Source: Aldrovandia affinis
Lineage: Eukaryota > Chordata > Actinopteri > Notacanthiformes > Halosauridae
DNA length: 64,000 nt
Assembly: GCA_029706075.1 (NCBI GenBank)
Contig: JAINUG010000052.1
Span: 1,569,998-1,633,997 of the forward strand
Direction of reading: 5' to 3'
Each line of letters opens with the position of its first letter. The stretch's first letter is position 1. The translations under genes and the position numbers were made by a program. The notes under the pieces are model-generated. The model saw only the letters and a list, made by a program, of their open reading frames with translations, had not been told where the DNA came from and searched no databases. Positions 26,216-40,800 of this stretch are shown here, one piece after another.

Positions 26216-29159
26216 TCCGGCCAAAAGTTTTGTCGCATGAGTGGACAAAAGTGACAATTGCTAATTACCCAACTCTTAATTAGCTAATAAAGTTAGGAAA
26301 CAACACAAATTAATCATAAGTGTCTAAAGTTTATTTAGATACCATCAAAACAAAAATTTCATAGATGCTTATAAGGTTTATAGCTTGATAATGATCAACA
26401 GGCCAGTTTTGGCCGGACAAAAGTCTTGTCGCAATGGCCAACTCCAATTTCTAGGCCACAGTGAATAAGGAAGAAACAAACAAGGGGCTTGATTAGTCAG
26501 ATGTAGGTAACTTTGAGCTATAAAAGCAGAAATTTGACACTTTAAGCCTTCAGTTCATGCTCAACATTGCTTCTGTCAACATGCCCAAGATCAAACCAGA
26601 AACCAAAGTGCTGATCATCAAAAATCTCAAGTCCAAGTCTCCTGCTGAAGTTGCAGACATCTTCAATGTGTCTAAACGGCAGGTGGAGAGGATTCGCAAG
26701 CGCTACCAAGAGACTGGCGACGTCCATGACAGACCCAGGTCGGGCAGACCGCACAAGACAACTGCTCGAGACGACAGCTTGCTGGTCCGACTGTCAAAAT
26801 CCAGCCCCATGTCAACCGCCTCACAGCTCCAGGAGGAGTGGACGCCAGCTCGCTTGCTCGCAATGGTCTCCAATGGTCATATTGCTGCCCAGAAACCAGC
26901 GCTAAACAAGAGACAGCTAAGAAATCGTGTTGCGTACGCCAAGGCCCATAGCCTGACAGAAGGTTGGACAGCAGAAAAGTGGTGAAAAATAGATTTTTCA
27001 GATGAACCGTCAGTTGAGCTCCATCCCAAGCGCCGCCAATATTGTCGACGACCCTCTGGGGCCCGTCTCGACCCACGGTTCACCCAGAAGACAGTCAGAT
27101 TTGGAGGTGGAAAGATTATGGTTTGGGGTTACATCCAATACAGAGGTGCCAGGGAGATCTATAAGGTGGATGGTAACATTGACAGTGCCAAATATCAACA
27201 GATTCTTGCCTCCCAGTACATTCCCAACTACAAAAGGGGTCAGATTTTTCAACAGGATGGAGCTCCTTGCCATACCTCAGGTTCCACTATGAAGTTTCTC
27301 AGGGGGAAGAAGATCAAGGTCCTTCAGGGATGGCCAGCACAGTCTCCAGATATGAATATTATTGAACATATCTGGGGAAGAATAAAGGAGGAAGCTTGGA
27401 GGACCAAGCCGAAGAACTTGGAGGAACTTTGAGATGCCTGCAAGGTGGCCTTCCATGCCATCCCCGACGACTTCATCAACAAGCTCTACGACTCTCTGCC
27501 AAACCAGATGGCAACTGTTCTGCAGGCCAAAGGAACCCATACAAGATATACATTTCTTAACTTATAGTCCATGATGAAATACTAGACTGATTTTTAATTT
27601 GTTATTTTATTTACTTTTTGAGAAAGATACAATTTCTTGATTATAATTTGATTTGCGACAAGACTTTTGTCCAGGTAGAAACTGGCTTGTTCATCATTAT
27701 CAAGCAATAAACCTTATAAGAATCTATGAAATTTTTGTTTTGATGGTATCTAAATAAACTTTAGACACTTATGATTAATTTGTGTTGTTTCCTAACTTTA
27801 TTAGCTAATTAAGAGTTGGGTAATTAGCAATTGTCACTTTTGTCCACTCATGCGACAAAACTTTTGGCCGGGACTGTATATACACACATTTATATATATA
27901 TATATATATATATAAATATACACACACACTCAGTGGCCACTTTATTAGGTATACCTTTCTAGTACTGAATAGGAACCCCCCATTCAAGAACAGCCTGAAT
28001 TCTTCGTGGCATGGATTCAACAAGGTGCTGGAAACACTCATCAGACATTCTGGTCCATGTTGACATGATAGCATCACACAGTTGCTGCAGATTTGTTGGC
28101 TGCACATTCATGTTGCGAATATCCTGTTCCACCACAGGTGCTCTATTGGACTGAGATCTGGTGACTGTGGAGGCCATTGGAGTACACTGAACTCATTGTC
28201 ATGTTCGTGGAACCAGCTTGAGATGACGTGTGCTTTGTGACATAGCGCATTATCCTGCTGGAAGCCATTAGAAGATGGGTAGACTGTGTCCATAAAGGGA
28301 TGCACATGGTCAGCAACAAGACTCTGGTATTTAAACAATGCTAAATTGGTATTAAGGGGCCTAATGTGTGCCAAGAAAACATTCCCCACACCATTACACC
28401 ACCACCACCAGCCTGAACCGTTGACACAAGGCAGGATGGATGCATGGATTCATGTGGTTTATGCCAAATTCTGACCCTACCATGTGCATGTCACAACAGA
28501 AATCGAGATTCGTCAGACCAGGCAACGTTTTTTCCAATCTTCAACTGTCCAGTTTTGGTGAGCCTGTGCCCACTGTAGCCTCACTTTCCTGTACTCATGA
28601 AAGAAACGCTTTGAGCCTTTTCTTGCACTAAAGAAAGGCTAATAGGCATATTACGCTGATGCTAACAGGAGTGGACCCCGGTGGTCTTCTGCTGCTGTAG
28701 CCCATCTACTTCAAGGTTTGACGTGTTGTGCGTTCAGAATGCTCTTCTCCATACCACTTTTGTAAGATGTGGTTATTTGAGTTCTTGTCGCCTTACTGTC
28801 AGCTTGAACCAGTCTGGCCATTCTCCTCTGACCCCTCTCATCAACAAGGCGTTTTCGCCCACAGAACTGCCGCTCACTGGATGTTTTTAGTTTTTTGCAC
28901 TATTCTCTGTCAACTCTAGAGACTGCTGTGCGTGAAAATCCAATGAGATCAGCAGTTTCTGAGATACTCACATCACCCCGTCTGGCACCAACAATCATTC
29001 CACGGTCAAAGTCACTGAGATCACATTTCTTCCCCATTCTGTTTTTTGGTCTGAACAACAACTGAACCTCTTGACCATGTCTGCATGCTTTTATGCACAT
29101 GATTGACTGATTAGATAATTGCATTAACGAGCAGGTGTACCTAATAAAGTGGCCACTGA

Positions 29160-29252
<93 letters not shown>

Positions 29253-30555
29253 CACTGCCCGTCCCAAAAAAATTACACACTAATATTTCGTTGGACCGCC
29301 TTTAGCTTTGATTACGGCACGCATTCGCCGTGGCATCATTTCAATAAGCTTCTGCAATGTTACAACATTTATTTCCGTCCAGAGTTGCATTCATTTTTCG
29401 CCAAGATCTTGTATTGATGATGGGAGAGTCGGACCGCTGTGCAAAGTCTTCTCCAGCACATCCCAAAGATTCTCAATGGGGTTAAGGTCTGGACTCTGTG
29501 GTGGCCAATCCATGGTGTGAAAATTATGTCTCATGCTCCCTGAACCACTCTTTCACAATTTGAGCCCGATGAATCGTGGCATTGTCATCTTGGAATATGC
29601 CCGTGCCATCAGGGAAGAAAAAAATCCATTGATGGAAAAACCTGGTCATTCAGCATATTCAGGTAGCCAGCTGACCTCATTCTTTGGGCACATAACGTTG
29701 CTGAACCTAGACCTGACCAACTGCAGCAACCCCAGATCATAACACTGCCCTGACAGGCTTGTACGGTAGGCACTAGGCATGATGGGTGCATCACTTCATC
29801 CGCCTCTCTTCTTACCCTGATGCGCCCATCACTGGAACAGGGTAAATCTGGACTCATCAGACCACATGACCTTCTTCCATTGCTCCAGAGTCCAATCTTT
29901 ATGCTCCCTAGCAAATTGAAGCCTTTTTTTTCCAATTAGCCTCTCTTCTTGCCCTGATGCACCCATCACTGGAACAGGGTAAATCTGGACTCATTTTGGT
30001 TGAGTTGGACAACCAACTTGACTCACTCAAGTGGTTTTCTTAAGGCTATACGGCTGTTTAGTCCCAATCCCTTGAGTTCCCTTGCGTGTGGAAATGCTCT
30101 TACTTTCACCATTACATTTTTTATGATATGATTTCACCAAACGTTTAAGTGATCGCCGATCACGATCATTCAAGATTTTTTTCCGACCACATTTCTTCCT
30201 CGAAGATGATGGTTCACCACTATCCTTCCAGGTTTTAATAATGCGTTGGACAGTTTTTAACCCAATTTCAGTAGTTTCAGCAATCTCCTTAGTTGTTTTC
30301 TTTGCTTGATGTAGGCCAATAATTTGACCCTTCTGAAACAGATTAACATATTGTCTACAACCACAGGATATGTCTTCCGACATGGTTGTTTAAGAAATGA
30401 GAAGCTACTCACTGCATCAGTTAGGGTTAAATAACTTGTTGCCAGCTAAAACATATTAATCACTGCAGTAATTATCCAATGAAGGCTCTTACCTATTTGC
30501 TTAGTTAAATCCAGGTGGTGACTTTTTTGGGGGCCAGGCAGTGTATGTATATATG

Positions 30556-30605
<50 letters not shown>

Positions 30606-32838
30606 GATATACATTTTTATATACGCAAAATATTTTCCGACTGCAGTGTGACCCAGAGGACTTCGTAAACAGCTCGTAAACACACAGGGCTGCCCATCTC
30701 TGCTTCAAAACAGAAAGGGACAAAAAAAAAAAAAAAAAAATCCAGAGGAAGTCCAAATTCACAAAACCCATCGATGCAAGAAAATAAGCTGGTTTTCTGG
30801 CCGTGTAACCAAGATTTTAAACAGAACTTAATAGGTGGGATAACAAGAAGAATTGTAAGAGTATTGTAGCCACCAATTTTCTCCTGTAATCCCCAAATCC
30901 TGTTAATCATCGAGTAAGAAGTCACATTGTGGAGCTACTATGCACGACACCCAAACCGCCTGAAGTCGGGGGGATGCAAGATTCACTTCCTGCTCCTTAG
31001 ACCCCTCGTTCCTTTTGCTCCCTGTTGTTGTGGTCCTGTGTGGCTCAGTAGGTAGAGCATGGCGCCGAGGTTGTGGGTTCGATTCCCATCGGGATTACAT
31101 ATACTGAAAAATGTATGTGTTCACAACTAAGTCGCTTTGGGTAAAAGCATCTGCTAAATGGCATATACTATTATTACATTACATTACATTTTAGGCATTT
31201 AGCAGAAGCTCTTATCCAGAGCGACTTACACGGTTTACATTTCTTTACATACAATCCATTTATACAGCTGGATATTTTACTGAAGCAATTCAGGTTAAGT
31301 ACCTTTGCTCAAGGGTACAACGGCAGTGCTCCACCTGGGAATCGAACCTGGAACCTCTGAGCTACAAGCCCAGTTCCCTAACCATTATACTACACTGCTG
31401 GCCCTTATTATATTATTGTACAAGGGAAATGAGAACAAATCTCTGCAAGGAAGGGACAAGTCTGACATCGTGGTTCACGGCTTTCTAAAGGTGTGAAATC
31501 AATGAGCGCCATCAGAACCGTGGGGTTCATGGGTCTCAATGGAGAGAAGAAAAAAAATTATATAGCATATCTTCATAAAAGGCATTCTTTTCCGTGTAGA
31601 TAATCAGTTTTTATCAGTCTGGGCGTTATGTAAATCTCAAGCAACATGACAGTGTGTACAGTAAGGCAACGACGATATCACTGCGCCGAGCCCAGCTCAA
31701 AGGTCGCCAACCTCAACGCATGCCTATCTCTGTAACCTATACGAGGGAGAGCGCTGAGAATAACTGGAATCGTTACTCGGGCCACAATAATCATACGCTA
31801 TGTTAGGCAAGGGTGTAGCATGCGTCAACTCTGCAACCACTAAGGCACCTTCAACATCCGCTCTGTTACACGAAGGCCGGTTTAGACAGATCCACTGCTA
31901 GACCAAGGCTGGTATAGAGGGATCAGACTGAGGCCAGACTAAGACCAAGTTCTGCCCTCTTGATTCCCAAATAAAAACGTGACAATGCCTGCATGTTCAT
32001 CATGGAAGGAGAGACAACATACCGTACAGACACCCGCTGATGATCTGGAAGTTTCTCTGTGAGACCATGTTTTTATTTGTGTCATGACTAATGACGGACA
32101 GTCATTGCTTTTATGGGGGCAACAATGAATAGTGTGGAACGCCTCTGGTTCAGCTCTTCCTGTGGCACATCTCCCTTCAACTACAACGACGAGATCAAAT
32201 GTTTAGCGTTCAAAAGGGGGTCCGGGTGGTCTAGTAGTTACAATGTTCGACCCTGCCCACTGCGACCAGGGTTAGATTCCATCGGTCGCGCCAGTATCGG
32301 CTCTAGCCGGGAGTGCCACTAGGGGGCGGCAATTGGCTGTCCGCCTCAGGGTGGGTGGGAGGGAAGCCAATATGAGCTCGCTGCGTATACCGGAGTTACG
32401 GTGACGGCTTGGTGGGTTCTGGCTCAGAGGCGGCAGTGTCACTGCCGGTATCAGGACTGCGGCAGCGAACGCGTAAGATATATGAGGGAGTGGGATAATT
32501 GACATGAAGGGTACAATTGGATTTTAAAAAATGGGGAGAAAACAGCAGAAAAAAGAAAATGGAGAAAAAAATGTAAAAAAAGGGCGGGTACGGGCGTATT
32601 TATTCAGTAGTACACAAGTGTGTGTGTGGCCCATGTGTTTCCACTGCCGCTAAAAAGCCTCAATCAAACAATCGTATTACAGACTAAGAATCATCCAACC
32701 GCAGTCATCAAAAGCCCTTAATCTGCAATTTAGATTTCTGCTTTGTTTAAGACTTACAAGGAAACAGCATTTCAGTGAACATAATCTTTCCTCGTTTGTG
32801 CTGAATGACTTGTATTATGGAGATAGGCAGGAGAACAG

Positions 32839-32886
<48 letters not shown>

Positions 32887-35800
32887 ACAACTCAGTGGCG
32901 ACTTTATTAGGTATACTTTTGTAGTACTGGGTAGGACCCCCCTTTTGCCCCCAGAACAGCCTGAATTCTTCATGGCACAGACCCAACAAGGTGCTGGAAA
33001 CATTCATCAGAGATTCTGGTCCATGATTACGTGATTGTCGGCTGCACATTCATGTTGCGAATCTCCCGTTCCACCACATCCCAAAGGTGCTCTATTGGAC
33101 TGAGATCTGGTCACTGTGGAGGCCATTGGAGTACACTGAACTCATTGTCATATTCATGGAACCAGCTTGAGATGACGTGTGCTTTGTGACCTGGCGCATT
33201 ATCCTGCTGGAAGTAGCCATTAGAAGATGGGTAGACTGTGGCCATAAAGGGATGCACATGGTCAGCAACAAGACTCAGGTAGGCTGTGGCATTAATTAGT
33301 ATGTGGCTCAATTAGTATTAAGGGGCCTAATGTATGCCAAGAAAACATTCCCCACACCATTACACCACCACCCTGAACTGTTGACACAAGGCAGGATGGA
33401 TGCATGGATTCATGTTGTTTACGCCAAATTCTGACCCTACCATCTGCATGTCGCAGCAGAAATCTAGATTCATCAGACCAGGCAACGTTTTTCCAATCTT
33501 CAACTGTCCAGTTTGTTGGTTTCCTGTTCCTGTTCTTAGTTGACAGGAGTGGAACCCAGTGTGGTCTTCTGCTGCTGTAGCCCATCCACTTCAAGGTTGA
33601 CGTCTTGTGCGTTCAGAGATGCTCTTCTGCATACCATTGTTGTAAGATGTGGTTATTTGAGTTCCTGTCGCCGTCCTGTCAGCTTGAACCAGTCTGGCCA
33701 TTCCCCTTAACAAGGCATTTTCACCCACAGAACTGCCGCTCACTGTATGTTTTTAGTTTTTCGCACCATTCTCTGTAAACTCTAGAGACTGTTGTGCATG
33801 AAAATCCAATGAGCTCAGCAGTTTCTGAGATACTCACACCACCGCGTCTGGCACCAACAATCATTCCACAGTCAGTCACTTGGATCACATTTCTTCCCAA
33901 TTCCGATTTTTGGTCTGAATAACAACTGAACCTCTTGACCATGTCTGCATGCTTTTATGCATTGAGTTACTGCCACATGATTGGTTGATTAGATAATTGC
34001 ATTAACGAGCAGGTGTACCTAATAAAATGGCCACTGAGTCTATATAAAAGACAGGTTAGAGGGACAGTTCACCCAACATTCTCAGGTGGCTAGGCGAACA
34101 TTTTCACATTTTCTGTCAACATAAACAAACAGAGATCGAGGATCCCAGCCTTGCTTTGACTGTAAGCAACTTTAAGGTAAATAAACTTTTTAAAAAGGGT
34201 TTAGAAACAGGGTGAACCGCCCCTTTTGAGTGCAAGTGTACACACGAGAGCCGAGGGTTCGAGTGTCTCAATTTCAAGTGAAGAGCAGTAAAGTTTTTTT
34301 CAGTCGTTTCGCTGATTTGATTCTTTTTTGTGTGCTTGGCGTTTGGGGAAATTCTGTCTTTGGCCACTGGTGAGCAATAAGCTATGCGGACAATGAGGCC
34401 CTGCCATTCAGGAAGGCTTGTGCAGACGTCAACACTGCGCGGAGACATTTCTCAGGCTTGTAAGAGAGGGGGTCAAGCTGCTCAAAAACTCGCATTACGC
34501 ACTGCCTCGAAACAATGTTCAGAATGCGTATGCATAATTACCAGAAAGAACTGCATCGTCCAACAAATTAATGCTGCCCGAGCACGCCACGTGGGGAGCT
34601 TGTGAAGTGGGGGGCCATACGTGCCCAAGAGAGACAGAGAGACAGAGAGAGACAGAGAGAGCTCTAAAAAAAGACCCGCCATCCACAGTCGTGTTGCCGT
34701 TTTCCCTTTAAGCCAATGTCAAAGTGCGACCTTCCACTTCTAAAATTAGGCTGCGCAATACCCCCCTGTGCTGATGCTGCCCCACCCCCCGGGGGGCCCT
34801 CACAGGCTTGGGTCCTGGTAACAGGCTGTTTACTGTCGGAGAGCGAGCAAGCGCGGGTCCCGTTTGATTGGAATGTCTCTGGGGTTGCTAGGGCGAGGGA
34901 GGGTGTGGCGTGGTAACCGTCCTGGAGCAAGGCGAGTTTTGTTTGACTGCTGACAGCCCTGTGCGTTTCACTGACGAGAGCAGAATTGCAGTACCTTTAC
35001 AACTGAAACCCCCCCAACCCCACGGCTGTGTCAACTTGTCAAAACCGTGGACAGAGGGAGCGGGGCATATCTGGACATTATCTTAAGTGGCTGCTGGCCG
35101 CCGTGTGTGGTGGTGATAGGAGAAACAAGGCAGTTTAATGCCACATATATCCATATATTGATTAAATGAGTCTAAATTAATCTAAAACGTATCCTGCCCA
35201 ATTCACGCCTGCAATACTCTGCGCAACTTGGAGCATGGGCTTAACGCAACTTGTAATCGCTAAGATGTGCTACCAGAACTTCTACAAACTGAAGAATAGC
35301 TGACATTCCTGAAATCAGGTAGTACACACGGAGGCAGTGACTGCCTGTTCCTGTCAGCTCCGGCACACCTGTGATGGCGGTGAACAGGTTGTTCAGCATA
35401 CCAGCTGTGTGTCAGCCTCCGCTCTACCCACAAACGCCATAACAGCAGAAGGAACCAGAAAGCTCAGCAAATGAGACAGTACAGTGAGATGCATGTGTGC
35501 ACACACACAGTACACACACACTACACACTACACCAGGGGTCCCCAACCCTGGTCCTGGAGGGCTACTGGGTGTGCAGGCTTTTGTTCCAGCCCTTCACTA
35601 ACACACCTGATTTGAACATTAATTGCCTTGACGAGCAGTTGATTAGTGGAATCAGGTGTGTTAGTGAAGTGATTAATGGAATCAGGTGTGTTAGTGAAGG
35701 GCTGGAACAAAAGCCTGCACACCCAGTAGCCCTCCAGGACCAGGGTTGGCCACCCCTGCACTACACAATCACACACGCGCCCACACACTACACACGTGCC

Positions 35801-37786
35801 CACGCACAGACAGAAACACACACTACACACACACACACACGTGCCCATACAGACACACACACTACACACATGCCCATGAACGCAGACATGCACACACGCA
35901 CATACACACACACCAGGTACATTTCATACGCAGTCAACAGTATTCAGAATGCCCGCTCACACGTCCAACGAATAACTCAAATGTACAGCTCCACCCGACT
36001 CCTCATGACCTCATTTTAAACTACAACTCCCAACGCTTTAATTTGGCATGCAAAGCTGTGCAATCTCTGTGGCGCGTGGAGAGCCATTATCAGATCCCAC
36101 GTTCACCACTCTTGCAAACCGTGTTTCACTTCCCTTCTGCTCCCATCATCTGCTTCAGCTTCCTTGTAGGTTTTAAGATTCTCACAAAAAAGGCTTTCTA
36201 ACCGCCTAACGCATTTGCCTTGACATTAACTGTACAACCAATAACCAAATGACACAAGCCTCCTAAAAAATAATAATAATAATAATATTGGCTGCCTTTT
36301 TCATTTTTACCAAATGACTCAAGACCTTTTAAAAAACAATTATACACCTGTCTAACCCCCCACACCATTCCAACATGCTCCATTCTTTACTGCGTGCAAC
36401 CGATCAGGCGACGGTAAAAGATCAAAGTTAAATTTAAACTTGTGGGGAGGGGGGGTCAGCGTATACAAGCTCACGTTAGCCCTGGTGTTTTTTTGAGCGG
36501 CACAGAGATCAAGACAGAAGTCTCCCAACGCTTATATGTCAGATAAAACAAATACAATGACGCTCACCGTATTCTGTGTTCCCGCTCTTATCGCAGCGGT
36601 CTCATCTCCCCAAGCCGCTACATTCGTACAGGCACACCTGCTCTGCACCGCTTTGGGCACCGATCACAGAGGGAGGGGAACGACAGGGACTTACTTGACG
36701 GTGACACGGGAGGACAGGTCCTGCAGATCTCCGGGGTGGAACAGCTGCGCCTCTCTCAGTCCCAGCTTCCCGCAGGCCTTCAAGAAGACGTTAACGTTGT
36801 CCTGTTTTAAAAAGAGACAGGAGACTGGTTGCCCCCGCGCTTTAGAGAGTCACAGAGAGGAATAATCAACGCAGTACACGCAGATTCTTTGCATCCAAAG
36901 TTCAGATCGTCAGTGAGCCGACAGGGCGGGGCGGTACTGGAGAGAGAGAGAGTGGGGGGAGTGGTGTGTGGCAAATAAACAGTGACACAATGTAGCATGC
37001 AGGCAGGCCCGCCTGACAGAAATGATTGACTCCTCCGGCATTACCTGTTTCAGAGTGTGGAGGGTGGAGACCAAACGGCCGTATGTCAGAGAGCTCTCTC
37101 TGGTCCCACCCCCACCCATGCAAAGCACATGCTCACACGCGCACACACACCCAGAAACTGTCACCCACTGAGTGCCTGGGCTGTGCCCACAAGCTGAGGA
37201 ATACCTGTGGCATGCATGGGGGGGTGGGGGTGGATTATTTTGGAGACGTGCCGTTGCCACGAAACAGGAGGTCTGAAACCTATGACTGAAACTGCAAACT
37301 ATTTCCCTGCAGCCATGGTGCGGACAGAGGCAAGCGGGAGGGGGGGGGGGCGTTTTGGAATGGGTTTCACTGTTTTACCACTGTTATAGGTGCAGCCTGT
37401 GTTTGGTCAATTTTTTGGAGGTTCTGGGGGGAGCTGAAAAACTGATCGTTCCAATTCCTCCCAAATCCTTTGGACCTTTAGACTTACAGTAGCTCAAACA
37501 CAAGACCAATCCAGTTCTAATACATTACAGGCATGCAAGTTCCAAGATGAGTTGAATCTCTCAATCATTATTTCTATTTTTCCTCACACATACTTTTCTT
37601 CACTTCCCTTCTTCTCTGTTTACCTAATTTTGTTGGAATGTCTCTCCCTTTCTGCTTATCCTCCCTGTTCCCAATTCACATTTTCCCTTTTCCTCACTCT
37701 GCAGGCAGGAACCCACTGAAAAACACATTATCTGAGTTGGGCCTAAGAATTTGTTTGTCCTTTTAAACAATGTTTTTATTCATGTG

Positions 37787-37821
<35 letters not shown>

Positions 37822-40800
37822 CCACATTGTTAATATTCCCCCCACCGAACTGGACGAGTGGTTTCTTTTTCACCTCGGGAAAAACCAAAAACACTTCAGA
37901 CCTTGCTATGCTGGGTTCCCCGGGAGCACAGCTACAGCGCTTCAGGCCGCCACAGAGTTTGGGTTACACATGTGCGTTACGTTGGGGCCTGCTTACGCAA
38001 AACCCAGCCCTGTCATTACAACAAGCTTTTGAAATAATGACGGGCTTCTCAGCGCTATTTATACATTCACGACTACGTGCTTATTAGGACACGACAAACA
38101 GAGACCAAGCTGAACTCAGGGCGCGGGCAGCTTCACCCGTCCAGAGCGCCCATTTCTTTCATTGGTTCAAAGAGTGGGCATGCCCTGGGGAGCCGCAGGG
38201 GCTCAGAGGTTAAACACCTAACATCCCGGCCCTGGTCACTGGCCCCGATCGAGGGCAGCATTTGGCTGTCCCCAGGGGGAGAGGGGAGGGTGAGCCGGCT
38301 GTAGTTCGCTGTGAAACACGTAAGGGTGTCTCAAAAACTTGGGTGGGCTAATTCTGTCTCGACGGAAGCGGAGTTCGCTCCCCTCTGAGACTTAGCTTGC
38401 CTCGTAGAGATGAGCAGCGGACTCGTGTGGTGAGGGTAACTCGAAAAATAAATAGAGGGTATATATAATTTGCCAGTAAATTGGGAGAAAATATTTCTGA
38501 AACAAACGGGGGAGGGAAAAAAATTAATAAAATTTAAATAAATAAAAAATAAAAAAACGCCATTTCACTCGCTGCTGAATTTCCATGGCCATCGCCACTT
38601 TGAGTAAGATTATCTTGCTGCGCTGTGCAGTCGGTGGCTGGGAGACAGACACTCAAGACACACATGCAGAGGGACAACCCCATCCACTCAGTGCATGCTG
38701 TGCACACATGCCCCCCCCCCCTTTAAGATGCTATCCATCTTAAAGGAATGCTGTTGATATCTTTTTATCTCGGGAACGAAAGTACGGGCGAACTTTTTTT
38801 TTTTTTTTACCCCTGCGATGTACGGCATCTGCTTGGACTCTTCACTTTTTAGTGCCCAGGCCCCGGTTATGGTTTCTCCGGTTTGACCTCCCCCCATTCT
38901 TTCAGAAAAATATGACGTGAGAGAAACCCGACGTAATTTATGACGAACATTCCTCTGTGGCAGCCGTTTTCGTCCGGAGCTGCGCCAGAAAAGTGAAAAC
39001 GCTTCGAAAGAACGCAAACAAAAGGAGAGAGCGTGTGTGTGTGTACCGTGGGATTGGGTCCCTTCGCATTCCGCAGGTGTCCGCTGTAAAACTTATCTTA
39101 TCTCGTTTCTCTGAAAAGCAAATTGGGACAAAAAAAAGAAAAAAGAAAAGCAGCTTGGAACAGATGCTCGCAAGCCAACAAGTGTTACTGATTGCCTTTT
39201 GTTAAGGTTAAATGGAAGCTAATTGCATTACATCAACCGCAAAGTGTACCGCAGCGAATCATCACTCAGACCGTGAGCAAGTACATCACAATTACACGCA
39301 TGTGGAATCCAGCCACCCCTGGAATAAGCTACTGCATGCAGCTGGACACATTGGCTGGCAGTGTTCCCAAACCACTCGCTGTATATTCAACTGGATAACC
39401 AAGAGAGCTCACTGAAAACACTGAAATGTACCTTCATAACCCCCAACCTCCTACAAAAAATAAATCAATCAATCAAATTTGAATCAATCCAAAAAATTTC
39501 GCCCAGTATTTCTGTTATTTATATTTTTAAAATGTAACAAACAAAAAAAAATCACCAGACCCAGCAAGGTTAAAAAAAAGTTTGAAGCTTGGAAGTGGGA
39601 TTGCACATATTGGTGCGTGCATGCAGTGCACTACCAAAATAAACACCAACGTTTTGCATATTTTAAACTAGAAGGGTAGAAATTTCACACATCAATTGGA
39701 GCCTGACAGTTCAGGTGCCATGGTTTCAGTGGTTCGGAGAGGGGGCCGATTCTACAATGTTAGAGCCTCAAGATTCTCTCCTTCACGCAGAGAGCTGGCA
39801 GCATGGAACACAGTCAGCCTGCTATAAAAGTGCTCTCTGGGGCCTCGGGTAGCATAACGGTAAAGGCATCCGACCGGGATGCATGTTGCCCACTGAGACC
39901 AGGGTTCAATTCCTGGCTGCGCCAGTCCGGCTCTGGTCGGGATTGCCGCTAGGGGGAAGCAATTGGCTGTCCGCCCCAGGGAGGGGGAAGGAAGCCGGTA
40001 TGAGCTTCTAGGGCGTCCCTAGAAAGTAGGCGATTGGGCGGATCATTGTCGGCCTCTGGGAATTAGCTTGACCCGTAGTGACGGACGGTGGTCTCGTGGG
40101 GTAGGGCGAACCGAAAGACATGGAGGATATAATTGGCCACTAAATTGGGAGAGAAATTTTTTTTAAAAAGGGGGGGAAAAATCTGAAAAAAATAAAATAA
40201 TAAGGCTTATACGACATTCCTCAAATTCTTAAGACCAATTTGTCAAGATTAGTCTTTGCCCCCTGCATTTACCAACACCTTGTATTACCTTGCATGGACA
40301 GAGTCAAGGTTCCTCAAATCACGGTCTTTGTTGGGCCGAGCACTGCGGTTTTTGCCCACCATCCCTTTACCTGGAAAGTCAGGTGTGAAGACACTCTGGC
40401 CAACCAGACACAGGTGGGGCTCTGCTTCGTCATGGCAAGCTCAAAGTGCCATTACATCACACTTACATCAGCCGCTCGCTGAAGGGGAAATGTATATAAT
40501 TAAGCAATGTCCAAATCGTTTTCCTGGAGACAGACTCACACTGGCTACTTCCAAAGAGAGAGTGTACCCAGTTCAGTTTTACCTGAAATAAATGACTACC
40601 ACCCTGCCCCCCCAGCTTCTTTGGGCAGTATCCTGAAAAGACACTGGCATTTCAACTTTGCCATATTGACAGTTGAGAAAATTCCCAGAATGTGAAACAT
40701 AAACATGCAAGGCCTTAATATTGAGATTGAGGCTAATAATGAATAAGGAACTGACTTTATGGGCAGTGCTCTTAATCTGGTCATAAAATGCTGGACCTAT

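Noticed and set aside
31028-31402. tRNA-like sequences with good A and B boxes
   Set aside because: They continue into L2-type SINE tails and recur elsewhere, so they are SINE heads and not tRNA genes.
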